Position numbers and translations under genes: made by a program
The notes under the pieces: generated by a model
Seen by the model: the letters and a program-made list of their open reading frames with translations, nothing else
Told to the model about the DNA's origin: nothing
The model's database searches: none
Shown here: piece after piece, positions 1 through 7,479 of the stretch
Layout of the letters: each line of letters opens with the position of its first letter
How positions within the stretch are numbered: position 1 is the stretch's first letter
Origin: Candidatus Intestinimonas stercorigallinarum
GTDB lineage: Bacteria > Bacillota > Clostridia > Oscillospirales > Oscillospiraceae
Direction of reading: 5' to 3'
DNA length: 12,702 nucleotides
NCBI GenBank assembly: GCA_019115345.1
Contig: DXDV01000224.1
Location: 1 to 12,702, forward strand

Positions 1-1031
1 AAGACCACCTTGGCGTTGGGGTGCTCGTGCTTGATGAGCCGGGCGGTGAGGGTCATGGGGGTGAGGGCCATGGAGATGCAGTTGGCGTGCTCCGGGAAGA
101 GCTTCTTGGCCATCACCGACCAGGCGGGGCAGCAGGAGGTGCCCATGAAGGGCAGCTCCTCCGGCACCTCCCGGAGGAAGTCGTCGGCCTCCTGGGCGGC
201 GCACAGGTCGGCGCCGATGGCCACCTCGAAGACGTCGGCGAAGCCCAGCTGCTTCATGGCGGCACGGAGCTTGCCGGGGGTGACCTTGGGCCCGAACTGC
301 CCCACAAAGGCGGGGGCCACGGCGGCGTACACCCGCTCGCCGGACTGGATGGCCCGGATGACCTGGAAGATCTGAGACTTGTCGGCGATGGCGCCGAAGG
401 GGCAGTTCACCAGGCACATGCCGCAGGAGACGCACTTGTCGTAGTCGATCTCGGCCTTGCCGTTGGCGTCGGAGTGGATGGCGTCCATGCCGCAGGCCAC
501 GGCGCAGGGCCGCTGCTGGGTGATGATGGCGTTGTAGGAGCACACCTCGGCGCAGCGGCCGCACTTGATGCACTTGTCCTGGTCGATGACCGACCGGCCG
601 TTGTAGCGGTCCAGCCTGATGGCGTCCTTGGGGCAGACCTCCACGCAGGGGTGGGCCAGGCAGCCCTGGCAGCCCTCGGTGACCATCACCTTTTTCTCGG
701 TGCAGCCGTTGCAGGCAAACTTGATGACGTTGATGAGGGGCGGGGTGTAGTAGGTCTCCGGCCGGTCCGCCGCCTCGATGTTGTCGGACAGGGGGGCGTG
801 CTCCGCCGCGCTCCGGCAGGGCAGGCCCATGGCCAGCCGCAGCCGCTCGCCCACGATGGCCCGCTCCAAAAACACGTCGTTGCGGAAGTTGCCCACCTCG
901 CCGGGAATGATCTTGTAAGGCAGGGCCTCGATCCGCTTGTCCACCGGCCACTCCGTGTGGTAGGCCATCCGGGCTACCTCCCGGAAAATCCGATGCCGGA
1001 TCTCCTGGATCCGGGTCTCTACTCCTCTCAT
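1..1031 (-). CDS. [FeFe] hydrogenase, monomeric, ferredoxin-like N-terminus (3' end beyond window)
   Basis: 343 codons are visible and the gene continues past base 1. In this family the enzyme interconverts protons, H2 and reduced ferredoxin in the cytoplasm. Visible: an N-terminal helix-rich segment (RIQEIRHRIFREVARMAY, residues 7-24), many cysteines arranged as iron-sulfur sites (C107, C110, C121, C124, C129, C133; then C154-x2-C157-x2-C160-x3-C164; then C200-x2-C203-x2-C206-x3-C210), and at 298-304 the H-cluster L1 motif TSCCPAW, with C300 as the likely proton-relay cysteine and C301 as a cluster ligand. The L2 and L3 cysteine motifs would lie outside the window. The ATG at 1031 has AAAGGGG about 11 bases upstream and its own promoter, so it is separate from the lysine operon. 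The long N-terminus and TSCCPAW look like the group B monomeric type, but the subgroup is uncertain. A role in venting electrons from amino-acid fermentation is inference. Confidence 0.88.
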   Translation of the reverse strand, partial: MRGVETRIQEIRHRIFREVARMAYHTEWPVDKRIEALPYKIIPGEVGNFRNDVFLERAIVGERLRLAMGLPCRSAAEHAPLSDNIEAADRPETYYTPPLINVIKFACNGCTEKKVMVTEGCQGCLAHPCVEVCPKDAIRLDRYNGRSVIDQDKCIKCGRCAEVCSYNAIITQQRPCAVACGMDAIHSDANGKAEIDYDKCVSCGMCLVNCPFGAIADKSQIFQVIRAIQSGERVYAAVAPAFVGQFGPKVTPGKLRAAMKQLGFADVFEVAIGADLCAAQEADDFLREVPEELPFMGTSCCPAWSVMAKKLFPEHANCISMALTPMTLTARLIKHEHPNAKVV

Positions 1032-1082
1032 ATCGCCTGAATCCCCTTTGACATAAAATAAAAACTGTATCCCTAAAATTGG

Positions 1083-1118
1083 CGCTACCAGCATACCGCA
1101 AATCCCGGCCCTTGTAAA
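1083..1118 (-). promoter_or_regulatory. Sigma70/SigA-type promoter of the hydrogenase gene
   Basis: On the minus strand TTTACA (1118-1113) and TATGCT (1095-1090) are separated by exactly 17 bases, each one or two mismatches from consensus. Transcription would start near 1083, leaving a leader of about 50 bases before the ATG at 1031. It lies downstream of the kamE terminator, which supports an independent transcription unit. Confidence 0.65.
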
Positions 1119-1156
1119 GCACCTTCGAAGAAAAAACTTTTCCAAATTTGCCGTTG

Positions 1157-1196
1157 AAACGACAAAGCTCCCCCGGTGGAGTTCCGGCGGGGGAGC
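1157..1196 (-). terminator. Rho-independent terminator ending the lysine operon
   Basis: On the minus strand GCTCCCCC (1196-1189) pairs perfectly with GGGGGAGC (1174-1167) around a 14-base loop, followed by the T-rich TTTGTCGTTT (1166-1157). It sits about 75 bases after the kamE stop. Just after that stop there are also GC-rich inverted repeats (for example CCCCG-T-CGGGG) without a T-run, which may protect the 3' end of the transcript. Confidence 0.75.
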
Positions 1197-1271
1197 CATT
1201 TGGTCGAAACGCCGCGGCGTACGGGCAGGCGCGCTGCCGGACGCGGGCGTCCCGCCCGCCCCGACGGGGCT

Positions 1272-2063
1272 TCAGGCCCGGCCCATGCGGCGGGCGATCT
1301 CCTTGGCGGCGAAGGTGATGACGTCCCCGGCGTAGGTCCCGGCGCCGAAGCCGGCGTCAAAGCCCAGCTCCTTGGCCAGGGCGTGGGTGATCCGGGCGCC
1401 GCCGCAGCAGAGGACCATCCTCTCCCGGACCCCCTCGGCCTCGGCCAGCTCGATGAGCTCGGTGAGGTTTTGGATGTGGATATCCTTCTGGGTGACCGTC
1501 TGGGAGACCAGGAGGACGTCGGCGTTCAGGGCCTGGGCCCTGTGGAGGAACTCCTCGTTGGGCACCTGGGAGCCCAGGTTGTAGGCCTCCACCATCTCGT
1601 AGCGCTCCAGGCCGTGGTGTCCGGCGAAGCCCTTCCGGTTCATGATGGCGTCGATGCCCACGGTGTGGGCGTCGGTGCCGGTGGAGGCCCCCACCACCAC
1701 CAGCTTTCGGCCGATGTGCCCTTTGATGTACTCGTTGGTCTCCTCCATGCCCATGGCCTCGTCGGCCACGGTGAGGACCTCGAGCTCATTGTAGTTGACG
1801 CTGTGGGTGGTGGCGCCGTAGACCACGTAGAAGGTGAAGGTCTCGTCCAGCTTCTGGCGGAGGGCCACGTTGGGGTCGGGAATGCCCATCTTCTGGGCCA
1901 GCCGCACGGCGGCGGCCGCACCCTTGTCGTCGTCCTTCGCCGGCAGGGTGAAGGAGAGCTGGACCTTGCCGTCGTTCATGGTGTCGCCGTAGGGCCGCAG
2001 CCTGGAAAGGTCCAGGGTGGTGTCCAGGTCCTTGTCCCTGATCTGATACAGTCCGGAGCTCAT
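1272..2063 (-). CDS. kamE: Beta-lysine (lysine) 5,6-aminomutase, beta (B12-binding) subunit
   Basis: 263 residues. With KamD it forms the adenosylcobalamin- and PLP-dependent enzyme moving the terminal amino group of beta-lysine to C5, giving 3,5-diaminohexanoate (EC 5.4.3.3). The base-off/His-on cobalamin motif is D131-A-H133-T-V-G136, so H133 is the lower cobalt ligand. K144 in MNRKGFAG is the expected PLP Schiff-base lysine. Both numbers equal those I recall for the Clostridium sticklandii enzyme. The N-terminal ~100 residues are the dimerisation/PLP-proximal domain and the rest is a Rossmann-like B12 domain with conserved CCGGARITHALAKELGFDAG. The ATG overlaps the kamD stop by four bases (ATGA), so 1:1 synthesis by translational coupling is likely. 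It is the last gene of the operon, before a terminator. Confidence 0.97.
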   Translation of the reverse strand: MSSGLYQIRDKDLDTTLDLSRLRPYGDTMNDGKVQLSFTLPAKDDDKGAAAAVRLAQKMGIPDPNVALRQKLDETFTFYVVYGATTHSVNYNELEVLTVADEAMGMEETNEYIKGHIGRKLVVVGASTGTDAHTVGIDAIMNRKGFAGHHGLERYEMVEAYNLGSQVPNEEFLHRAQALNADVLLVSQTVTQKDIHIQNLTELIELAEAEGVRERMVLCCGGARITHALAKELGFDAGFGAGTYAGDVITFAAKEIARRMGRA

Positions 2064-3622
2064 TTCCCCTCGCCCCCTTTCCGCATGGCCTCCACAAAGG
2101 GATCGCGGTAGCCGGGGGCCTTCCGGAACACGCCCTCCAGGCCCTTTCCGCCGTCCCGGGGCCGCTTGATGCCGGCAAAGATGCCCTTCTCCAGGGTCTC
2201 AAAGATGCCGGCGCCCTCGATCTCGGCCAGGAGGTCGTTGGCCTTGGCGAGGACCTCGCCGGCCCGCTTTTGTATGATGCCGCCCTCCTTGAACACCAGC
2301 TCGCCGCCCAGGTCCCGCATGGTGCGGAAGATATACTGGGCGTTTTCGATGGACAGATAGCGGTCGGAGAGGAAGGGGGTGTGGATGGCCTCGGTCATCA
2401 TGCCCAGCAGGTGGATCTTCTGGCCGGTGAGGATGGTGACGATGTTGAAAAGGGCGTCCTGCACCTGGCCCCGGAAGATGTTGCCCGTCATGAACTTGGT
2501 GGGGGGCATGTACTTCAGGGGGGCCTTGGGGAAGATCTCCCGGGCCATCTGGGCCTGGGCCAGCTCATAGAGGAAGCCGTTCTCCACGGCGGGGTCGATC
2601 TCGAAGGCGTGGCCCAGCCCCATCTGCTCCTCGGGGAGGCCCGCCCGCAGGGCGAACTGCTCGTTGAGGAGCTGGGAGGCCAGGACGGTGTGGGCCTCCT
2701 CCACCGCGTCGGCGGTGGTGAGGTAGTTGTCCTCGCCGGTGTTGATGACCACCCCGGCGTAGGCGTTGACGGCCCGGGAGAAGGACTGGTCGATGAGGGT
2801 GCGCTGCATGTTGATGTCCCGGAAGAGGATGCCGTAGAGGGCGTCGTTGAGCATCACGTCCAGGCCCTCGAAGGCGCCCATGGCGGCGATCTCGGGCATG
2901 CACAATCCGGAGCAGTAGTTGCACAGGCGGATGTAGCGGCCCAGCTCCTCCCCCACCTTGTCCAGGGCCTCCCGCATGAGGCGGAAGTTCTCCTGGGTGG
3001 CGTAGGTGCCGCCGAAGCCCTCGGTGGTGGCGCCGTAGGGCACGTAGTCCAGCAGGGACTGGCCGGTGGTGCGGATAACGGCGATGACGTCGGCCCCCTG
3101 GCGGGCGGCGGCGGCGGCCTGGACGATGTCCTCATAGATGTTGCCGGTGGCCACGATGAGGTAGAGCCAGGGCCCCTCCTTGTCGCCGTACCTGGCCAGC
3201 AGCTCCTCCCGGCGGCCGCGGCGGGCCGCGATCTTCGCAAGGGCCTCCCGGACCGCGGGAGCCAGGGCCTTGTCGATACCGGCGTCGCTGTGGACGGGGA
3301 TGGCGGTCAGATCCAGGGCGCCGCAGGCCACCGCCTCGGCGATGGCCTGCGGCGTCTCGCCGGTCTCCGCCATGGCGTTTCCGATCCAAAAGGCCGCCCC
3401 CTGGGCGATGGCCCCCTTGGCGGTCAGGTGCTCCACCACCACGTTGGGCAGGGGCACGTCGAAGGGGTTGACCCCGTCGATGCCCAGCAGACGGCAGACG
3501 GCGCGCTCCACCGCCACGGTGGTGTGCCGGTCGATGAAGCGCTGGGTGTCGTCGGCCACCCTGGAGGCGTGGCCGCGGGCCTGCTCCACCAGGTCAAAAT
3601 TCAAATTGAGCTTGGATTCCAA
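2060..3622 (-). CDS. kamD: Beta-lysine (lysine) 5,6-aminomutase, alpha (PLP/substrate barrel) subunit
   Basis: 520 residues from the second of two tandem TTG codons (the first is at 3625). This subunit supplies the TIM barrel where the radical 1,2-amino shift of beta-lysine occurs; PLP is tethered from KamE. I prefer the second TTG because it places the likely PLP/substrate contacts at R184, S189, S238 and Y263, the numbers I recall for C. sticklandii KamD, and gives the N-terminus ESKLNLNFDLV typical of the family. GGAAGTGATC ends a few bases upstream and serves as the ribosome site; no ATG or GTG fits. Other visible blocks are GPWLYLIVATGNIYEDI (151-167 counted from the first TTG) and the Cys-rich LCNYCSGLCMPEI. 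It follows kamA by 44 bases and overlaps kamE by 4. Lys/B12 dependence explains the reactivase genes upstream. Confidence 0.96.
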   Translation of the reverse strand: MESKLNLNFDLVEQARGHASRVADDTQRFIDRHTTVAVERAVCRLLGIDGVNPFDVPLPNVVVEHLTAKGAIAQGAAFWIGNAMAETGETPQAIAEAVACGALDLTAIPVHSDAGIDKALAPAVREALAKIAARRGRREELLARYGDKEGPWLYLIVATGNIYEDIVQAAAAARQGADVIAVIRTTGQSLLDYVPYGATTEGFGGTYATQENFRLMREALDKVGEELGRYIRLCNYCSGLCMPEIAAMGAFEGLDVMLNDALYGILFRDINMQRTLIDQSFSRAVNAYAGVVINTGEDNYLTTADAVEEAHTVLASQLLNEQFALRAGLPEEQMGLGHAFEIDPAVENGFLYELAQAQMAREIFPKAPLKYMPPTKFMTGNIFRGQVQDALFNIVTILTGQKIHLLGMMTEAIHTPFLSDRYLSIENAQYIFRTMRDLGGELVFKEGGIIQKRAGEVLAKANDLLAEIEGAGIFETLEKGIFAGIKRPRDGGKGLEGVFRKAPGYRDPFVEAMRKGGEGK

Positions 3623-3666
3623 CAAAGATCACTTCCATTCCAGGTTTCGGGCCGGGGCCCGCTGGC

Positions 3667-4929
3667 TCACCGCTTGTGCCGCTCCAGGTCGGCGGGCTCC
3701 ATGGACAGGGCCTGCCCCCGCTCCAGACCGGCCACGCCGGTGAGCTCCACCTTCCGCCTCCCCTCCCGCTCGGCCTTGCAGAATTCGCACCGGCAGGTCT
3801 CCTCGTAGTGGTCGGGCTCGGTGTAGGTGGTGATGACGCCCTCGTAATTGCGCAGGACGATCTTCCGGGGGCTCTGGGAGATGATGTACTGGGGCATGAC
3901 GGGGGTCTTGCCGCCGCCGCCGGGGGCGTCCACCACGAAGGTGGGCACGCAGTAGCCCGAGGTGTGGCCCCGCAGGCCCTCCATGATCTCGATGCCCTTG
4001 CTCACGGGGGCCCGGAAGTGCTCCAGGCCCATGGACAGGTCGCACTGGTAGATGTAGTAGGGCCGGACCCGGATCTGGACCAGCATCTGGACCAGCTTCT
4101 TCATGGTGTGGATGCAGTCGTTGACCCCGGCCAGCAGCACGGACTGGTTGCCCAGGGGGATGCCGGCGTCGGCCAGGCGGGCGCAGGCCTCGCCGGCCTC
4201 TTTGGTGATCTCGCTGGGGTGGTTGAAGTGGGTGTTGAGCCAGATGGGGTGGTACTTCCGCAGCATGGCGCACAGCTCGGGGGTGATCCGCTGGGGGCAC
4301 ACCACGGGAGCCCGGGAGCCCAGGCGGACGATCTCCACATGGGGGATCTCCCGCAGCCGGGCGATGATGTACTCCAGCATCTGGTCGGAGAGCATCAGCA
4401 CGTCGCCGCCGGAGAGGAGGACGTCCCGGACGGCGGGCGTGTCGCGGACATACTCGATGCACTTGTCGATCCGCTCCAAGGGCACGCTGGCGTCGCGCTG
4501 GCCGGCGAAGCGGCGGCGGGTGCAGTGGCGGCAGTACATGGAGCACTGATCGGTGGTCAGCAGCAGCACCCGGTCGGGGTAGCGGTGGGTGAGGCCGGGC
4601 ACCGGGGAGTCGGAGTCCTCATGGAGGGGGTCCTCCAGGTCGGCGGAGGAGCGGTAGAGCTCCTTCACGGTGGGGACGGCCTGCCGCCGGACAGGGTCCC
4701 AGGGGTCGGCGGGATCGATGAGGGAGAGATAGTAGGGGGTGATGGCCATGCGCAGGGCGCCCAGGCAGGCCCGGACGCCCTCCTCCTCCTCGGGGGTCAG
4801 TTCGATGTATTTCTTCAGGTCCTCCAGGGTCTCGATCCGGTTGGCCACCTGCCAGCGCCAGTCGTTCCAATCGGCGTCGGAGACGTGGGGAAACAGCTCC
4901 GCCCGCCGGGACGCGTTCCTGTATATCAT
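3667..4929 (-). CDS. kamA: L-lysine 2,3-aminomutase (radical SAM, PLP)
   Basis: 420 residues. It converts L-lysine to L-beta-lysine (EC 5.4.3.2), the entry reaction of lysine fermentation. The radical-SAM triad is C129-x3-C133-x2-C136 within DQCSMYCRHCTRRR. K341 in the PGGGGKTP loop is the PLP lysine, and D297 and D334 are the acidic residues expected to bind the substrate amino groups. All of these equal the Clostridium subterminale enzyme numbering plus four. The C-terminal region with CRCEFCKAER carries the cysteines of the zinc/interface domain. The open frame extends upstream to 5007, but the ATG at 4929 is chosen: it has AAAGGCGG eight bases away and starts at MIYRNASRRAELF, while the longer version would enter the kdd stop region with no family-like sequence. 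It lies 58 bases after kdd and 44 before kamD. Confidence 0.97.
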   Translation of the reverse strand: MIYRNASRRAELFPHVSDADWNDWRWQVANRIETLEDLKKYIELTPEEEEGVRACLGALRMAITPYYLSLIDPADPWDPVRRQAVPTVKELYRSSADLEDPLHEDSDSPVPGLTHRYPDRVLLLTTDQCSMYCRHCTRRRFAGQRDASVPLERIDKCIEYVRDTPAVRDVLLSGGDVLMLSDQMLEYIIARLREIPHVEIVRLGSRAPVVCPQRITPELCAMLRKYHPIWLNTHFNHPSEITKEAGEACARLADAGIPLGNQSVLLAGVNDCIHTMKKLVQMLVQIRVRPYYIYQCDLSMGLEHFRAPVSKGIEIMEGLRGHTSGYCVPTFVVDAPGGGGKTPVMPQYIISQSPRKIVLRNYEGVITTYTEPDHYEETCRCEFCKAEREGRRKVELTGVAGLERGQALSMEPADLERHKR

Positions 4930-4987
4930 ATCTGGTACCGCCTTTCGTCGTTTCGTCCGCCGGAGCTCCGCCCCGCGTCCGGGAGAT

Positions 4988-6028
4988 TCACAGGTATTTC
5001 TTCTCAAAATAGGCCCTGAGCCGGGGATTCTCCCGGAGCTCGGCCAGGGTGATCGCGGCGTGGTCCTTGGTGTAGCCGTTCCCGATCACCATGGTGACGT
5101 CCTTCCCGCAGCCCTCGGCGCCCAGGGCGGCCTTGGCGAAATCGGTGGCCATGGAGAAGCAGTAGACGGTGCCGTTGTCCCGGACGGGAAGGATGGCGCT
5201 CATCTCGCAGGCGGGGACGTTGACGATGAGGATGGAGAGGTCGTACTCCCTGCCGCCGTTGACGGCCAGGGACTTTTCCAGCACATCCACCGGGTCGGTG
5301 GCGGAGCCCACGACGGCGTGGTGGCAGAGGCCCATGTCCATGAGGAGGTCGGCGTCCTCCCGGCTGACGACCAGGGCCGTCACGTTGCCGGTGGGGCCCA
5401 CCCGCTTCATGGCCTCGCAGCAGCACAGCATGCCCCCCTTGCCCGCGCCCCCCAGGATGAGGACGCTGTCGCCGGGCTTCACCAGCTTGGCGGTCTGGGC
5501 GGGGGCGCCGGCCACGTCCAGCGCGGCCAGGGCCAGGGCCTCGCTCATGTCCTCGGGCAGCTTGGCGTACAGGCCGGACTCGAAGAGGATGGCCTGGGCC
5601 TCCACGTCCACCCGGTCGATCTCGGGGTGGATGGCCTTGATCTTGTCGATCTTCAGGGGGGTGAGGGACAGGGAGACGAGAGAGGCGATCCTGTCGCCCA
5701 CCTTCAAGTCGATCTTCCCCGCCAGGTCCTCGCCGATCTCCCTCACCGTGCCGATGAACATGCCGCCGGAGCCGGTGACGGGATTTTGCAGCTTGCCCCG
5801 CTCGGCCACGATGTCCAGGATCATCCCCTCGGTCCTGGCCAGATCTCGCCCGCACGCCTCGTAGATCTGGGTGAAGGAGGCGGAGTCGATGTTCAGGGCG
5901 GACACGTCGCACAGGATCTCATTGGACCAGCACTCCATGGTGTTGTCGATCTTCCGGGCGGCCTGGGTCAGCAGACCCTTGGGCTCGATCACCCGGTGGA
6001 CGCCGTACTTGTTGCCTTTTTTCCGCAT
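4988..6028 (-). CDS. kdd: L-erythro-3,5-diaminohexanoate dehydrogenase
   Basis: 346 residues. It carries out NAD(P)+-dependent oxidative deamination of 3,5-diaminohexanoate to 5-amino-3-oxohexanoate plus ammonia (EC 1.4.1.11). The N-terminal half is GroES-like as in medium-chain dehydrogenases (PVTGSGGMFIGTV, about residues 83-95). The nucleotide-binding turn is G193-G-A-G-K-G-G199 after SVLIL. Opening residues KYGVHRVIEPKG are characteristic of Kdd as I know it. The ATG at 6028 is chosen over an in-frame ATG at 6046 because GGAGGT sits six bases before it and the upstream ATG has no such site. It lies 36 bases after kce. Assignment rests on sequence pattern and on being flanked by Kce and KamA, its pathway neighbours on either side. 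Confidence 0.95.
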   Translation of the reverse strand: MRKKGNKYGVHRVIEPKGLLTQAARKIDNTMECWSNEILCDVSALNIDSASFTQIYEACGRDLARTEGMILDIVAERGKLQNPVTGSGGMFIGTVREIGEDLAGKIDLKVGDRIASLVSLSLTPLKIDKIKAIHPEIDRVDVEAQAILFESGLYAKLPEDMSEALALAALDVAGAPAQTAKLVKPGDSVLILGGAGKGGMLCCCEAMKRVGPTGNVTALVVSREDADLLMDMGLCHHAVVGSATDPVDVLEKSLAVNGGREYDLSILIVNVPACEMSAILPVRDNGTVYCFSMATDFAKAALGAEGCGKDVTMVIGNGYTKDHAAITLAELRENPRLRAYFEKKYL

Positions 6029-6064
6029 GCTTTGACCTCCATACATTTCGCTTGGGACCGGCGC

Positions 6065-6883
6065 TCAGGCCAGGCTCAGGATCCTTCGGGCCTCGTCGGG
6101 GCCGGCGATCTCCCGGCCCAGCTCCCTGGCCAGGCGGACCGCCTTTTCCACCAGCTCGCCGTTGGAGGCCGCCTTCCGCCCCTTTTCCAGGTAGATGTTG
6201 TCCTCCAAGCCCACCCGGACGTGGCCCCCCATGATGATGCCGGCGGCGGCCATGGGCCAGGCCCCCCGGCCCACGCCGGTGACCGTCCAGGTGGCGCCGG
6301 CGGGGAGCTGCCGGACCAGATGGTCCAGGTTGCCCACGGTGGCGGGGGCGCAGCCGGGCACGCCCAGCACGAAGTTGAAGTGCATGGGCGCGCCGGGCGC
6401 CAGCCCCCGTTCGGCCAGGTCCAGCGCGGCGGCCAGGTGGCCCAGCTCGAAGCACTCGTACTCGGGCTTGATGTGGTTTTCCAGCATCCGCCGTCCGAAG
6501 GCCTCCATGGTGGGCAGGTCGTTGACGAAAATGCCGCCGCCGAAGTTGCAGGTGCCGCAGTCCAGGGTGGCCATCTCGGGGAAGAGCTCGGTGGGCTGGA
6601 GCCGCTCCGCCGGGGTCATGCCGACGGCGCCGCCGGTGGAGGGGATGAGGATGACGCCGGGGCAGGCCGTCCGAATGGCGTCCAGCACCACCCGGAACCG
6701 CTCCCGGTCCTGGGTGGGGGTTCCGTCGTCCTCCCGGACGTGGACGTGGATGACCGCCGCCCCGGCCGAAAAGGCGCGCCCGGCCTCCCGCGCCATCTCC
6801 GCCACGGTGTAGGGCACGGCGGGGTTGTGGGCCTTGGTGACCTCGGCGCCGCAGATGGCGGCGGTGATGATCAGCTTCTCCAA
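6065..6883 (-). CDS. kce: 3-keto-5-aminohexanoate cleavage enzyme
   Basis: 272 residues. It condenses 5-amino-3-oxohexanoate with acetyl-CoA and splits it to 3-aminobutyryl-CoA and acetoacetate (EC 2.3.1.247). It is a Zn-dependent TIM barrel of the BKACE family. The metal site is visible as H46-V-H48 in VIHVHVR and E227 in HVRVGLEDN; E14 (CGAEVTK), S82, T106, R223 and D228 correspond to catalytic residues I recall from the Cloacamonas enzyme, allowing a three-residue deletion before the last ones. The start is a TTG at 6883 with AAGGAGG seven bases upstream; the frame stays open to 7204, but that extension overlaps kal and is out of family. It lies 22 bases after kal. Other BKACE members act on different keto acids, but the neighbours settle the substrate. 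Confidence 0.96.
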   Translation of the reverse strand: MEKLIITAAICGAEVTKAHNPAVPYTVAEMAREAGRAFSAGAAVIHVHVREDDGTPTQDRERFRVVLDAIRTACPGVILIPSTGGAVGMTPAERLQPTELFPEMATLDCGTCNFGGGIFVNDLPTMEAFGRRMLENHIKPEYECFELGHLAAALDLAERGLAPGAPMHFNFVLGVPGCAPATVGNLDHLVRQLPAGATWTVTGVGRGAWPMAAAGIIMGGHVRVGLEDNIYLEKGRKAASNGELVEKAVRLARELGREIAGPDEARRILSLA

Positions 6884-6890
6884 CTGGAGC

Positions 6891-6897
6891 CCTCCTT
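6891..6897 (-). promoter_or_regulatory. Shine-Dalgarno site fixing the kce TTG start
   Basis: AAGGAGG on the minus strand lies seven bases before the TTG at 6883. No ATG or GTG suits the family N-terminus (EKLIITAAICGAEV), so this strong site decides in favour of a TTG start, which may lower translation of kce relative to its neighbours. Confidence 0.8.
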
Positions 6898-6905
6898 CCT
6901 CCGGG

Positions 6906-7301
6906 TCACCGGGCCTTGCGCTGCTTGTCCCTGGGCACCACGCAGGTGCCGGAGGCCCGGCACACCACCACCGGCTGGGCGAGCACGTCGGCGGCGGAGT
7001 CGTTGATGTCCGGGCGGGAGACGATGACCTTCCGGGCCTCGAACTCCATCTTGCGGGAGGTGCTGCCGATCTTGGTGATCCTGCCCTCGGCCTCGATGTA
7101 GTCCCCGGCGTAGACGGGCGCCAGGAACTCCACGTTGTCATAGGCGCAGAACAGGCCCTCGTCGCCGTCGCAGATGATGAGCAGCTCGGTGGCCACATCG
7201 CCAAAGAGGTGGACCATGTGGGCGCCGTCCACCAGATCGCCGCCGTAGTGGGCGTCCTTCGCGCTCATGCGGAGCCGGAGCAGGGATCTGATCTCTTCCA
7301 T
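6906..7301 (-). CDS. kal: 3-aminobutyryl-CoA ammonia-lyase
   Basis: 131 residues, close to the usual length of about 130. It eliminates ammonia from L-3-aminobutyryl-CoA to give crotonyl-CoA (EC 4.3.1.14), which then feeds the butyrate pathway. It is a single hot-dog-fold domain: the central-helix segment AHYGGDLVDGAHMVHLFGDVATEL (first part residues 17-36) is followed by strands such as NVEFLAPVYAGDYIEAEG. The ATG at 7301 has AGGAGG seven bases upstream; the frame is open back to 7478, but that extension would be read from the structured leader and is rejected. It is the first gene after the riboswitch leader, so all lysine-dependent control acts through it. It could be mistaken for a thioesterase on fold alone; the operon context supports the lyase. 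Confidence 0.93.
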   Translation of the reverse strand: MEEIRSLLRLRMSAKDAHYGGDLVDGAHMVHLFGDVATELLIICDGDEGLFCAYDNVEFLAPVYAGDYIEAEGRITKIGSTSRKMEFEARKVIVSRPDINDSAADVLAQPVVVCRASGTCVVPRDKQRKAR

Positions 7302-7376
7302 GATAATTTCCTCCTGTTTTCGGTTTGGCCCGCCGGCGGACGGGCTGTCCTTTGTATGCCGGTACAGGCTTGGCGC

Positions 7377-7427
7377 AAAAAGAAAGCGCCTCGGGCGCCG
7401 CCCGCCGGCGGCGCTCGAACAGCGCTT
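7377..7427 (-). terminator. Second intrinsic terminator in the kal leader
   Basis: On the minus strand AAGCGC (7427-7422) pairs with GCGCTT (7389-7384); inside it GCGCCGCC and GGCGGCGC form eight further pairs around a GGCG loop, with a small asymmetric internal loop between the two helices. The stem runs directly into TTTCTTTTT (to 7377). It lies 7 bases beyond the T-run of the first terminator and 76 bases before the kal ATG. No antiterminator partner was found by eye. Confidence 0.7.
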
Positions 7428-7433
7428 CACGAC

Positions 7434-7479
7434 AAAAATGTGCCATCCACGGCGGGGCCTCCCTGCCGTGAATAGCACA
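7434..7479 (-). terminator. Riboswitch-controlled intrinsic terminator
   Basis: On the minus strand TGTGCTATTCACGGC (7479-7465) pairs along all 15 positions, with two G-U wobbles, with GCCGTGGATGGCACA (7453-7439) across an 11-base loop, followed immediately by TTTTT (7438-7434). Bases 7475-7470 (CTATTC) are also the 3' strand of the aptamer P1 stem, so aptamer and terminator are mutually exclusive. If P1 forms, only a 5-bp remnant (ACGGC/GCCGT) is left, about 10 bases from the T-run. Confidence 0.82.

Noticed and set aside
21..1040. Long plus-strand open frames opposite the genes (for example 21-1040, 2270-3808, 3676-5019, 4739-7006, 7951-9498, 9149-11203)
   Set aside because: They are antisense to strongly identified genes, translate to low-complexity Gly/Val/His/Leu- or Ala/Arg-rich strings without domains, and reflect the absence of stop codons in GC-rich DNA.
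1028..1054. Eight-codon upstream frame (MSKGIQAI) whose TGA overlaps the hydrogenase ATG
   Set aside because: It has no ribosome site of its own at a proper distance; the overlap is probably chance.
4930..5007. Upstream start for kamA at 5007
   Set aside because: The extra 26 residues are Arg-rich, not family-like and overlap kdd; the ATG at 4929 has a good ribosome site.
6884..7204. Upstream start for kce at 7204
   Set aside because: The extension overlaps kal in another frame and is compositionally a GC shadow; the TTG at 6883 fits the family.
7302..7478. Upstream start for kal at 7478
   Set aside because: It would translate through both terminator hairpins without a ribosome site; the ATG at 7301 has AGGAGG at seven bases.
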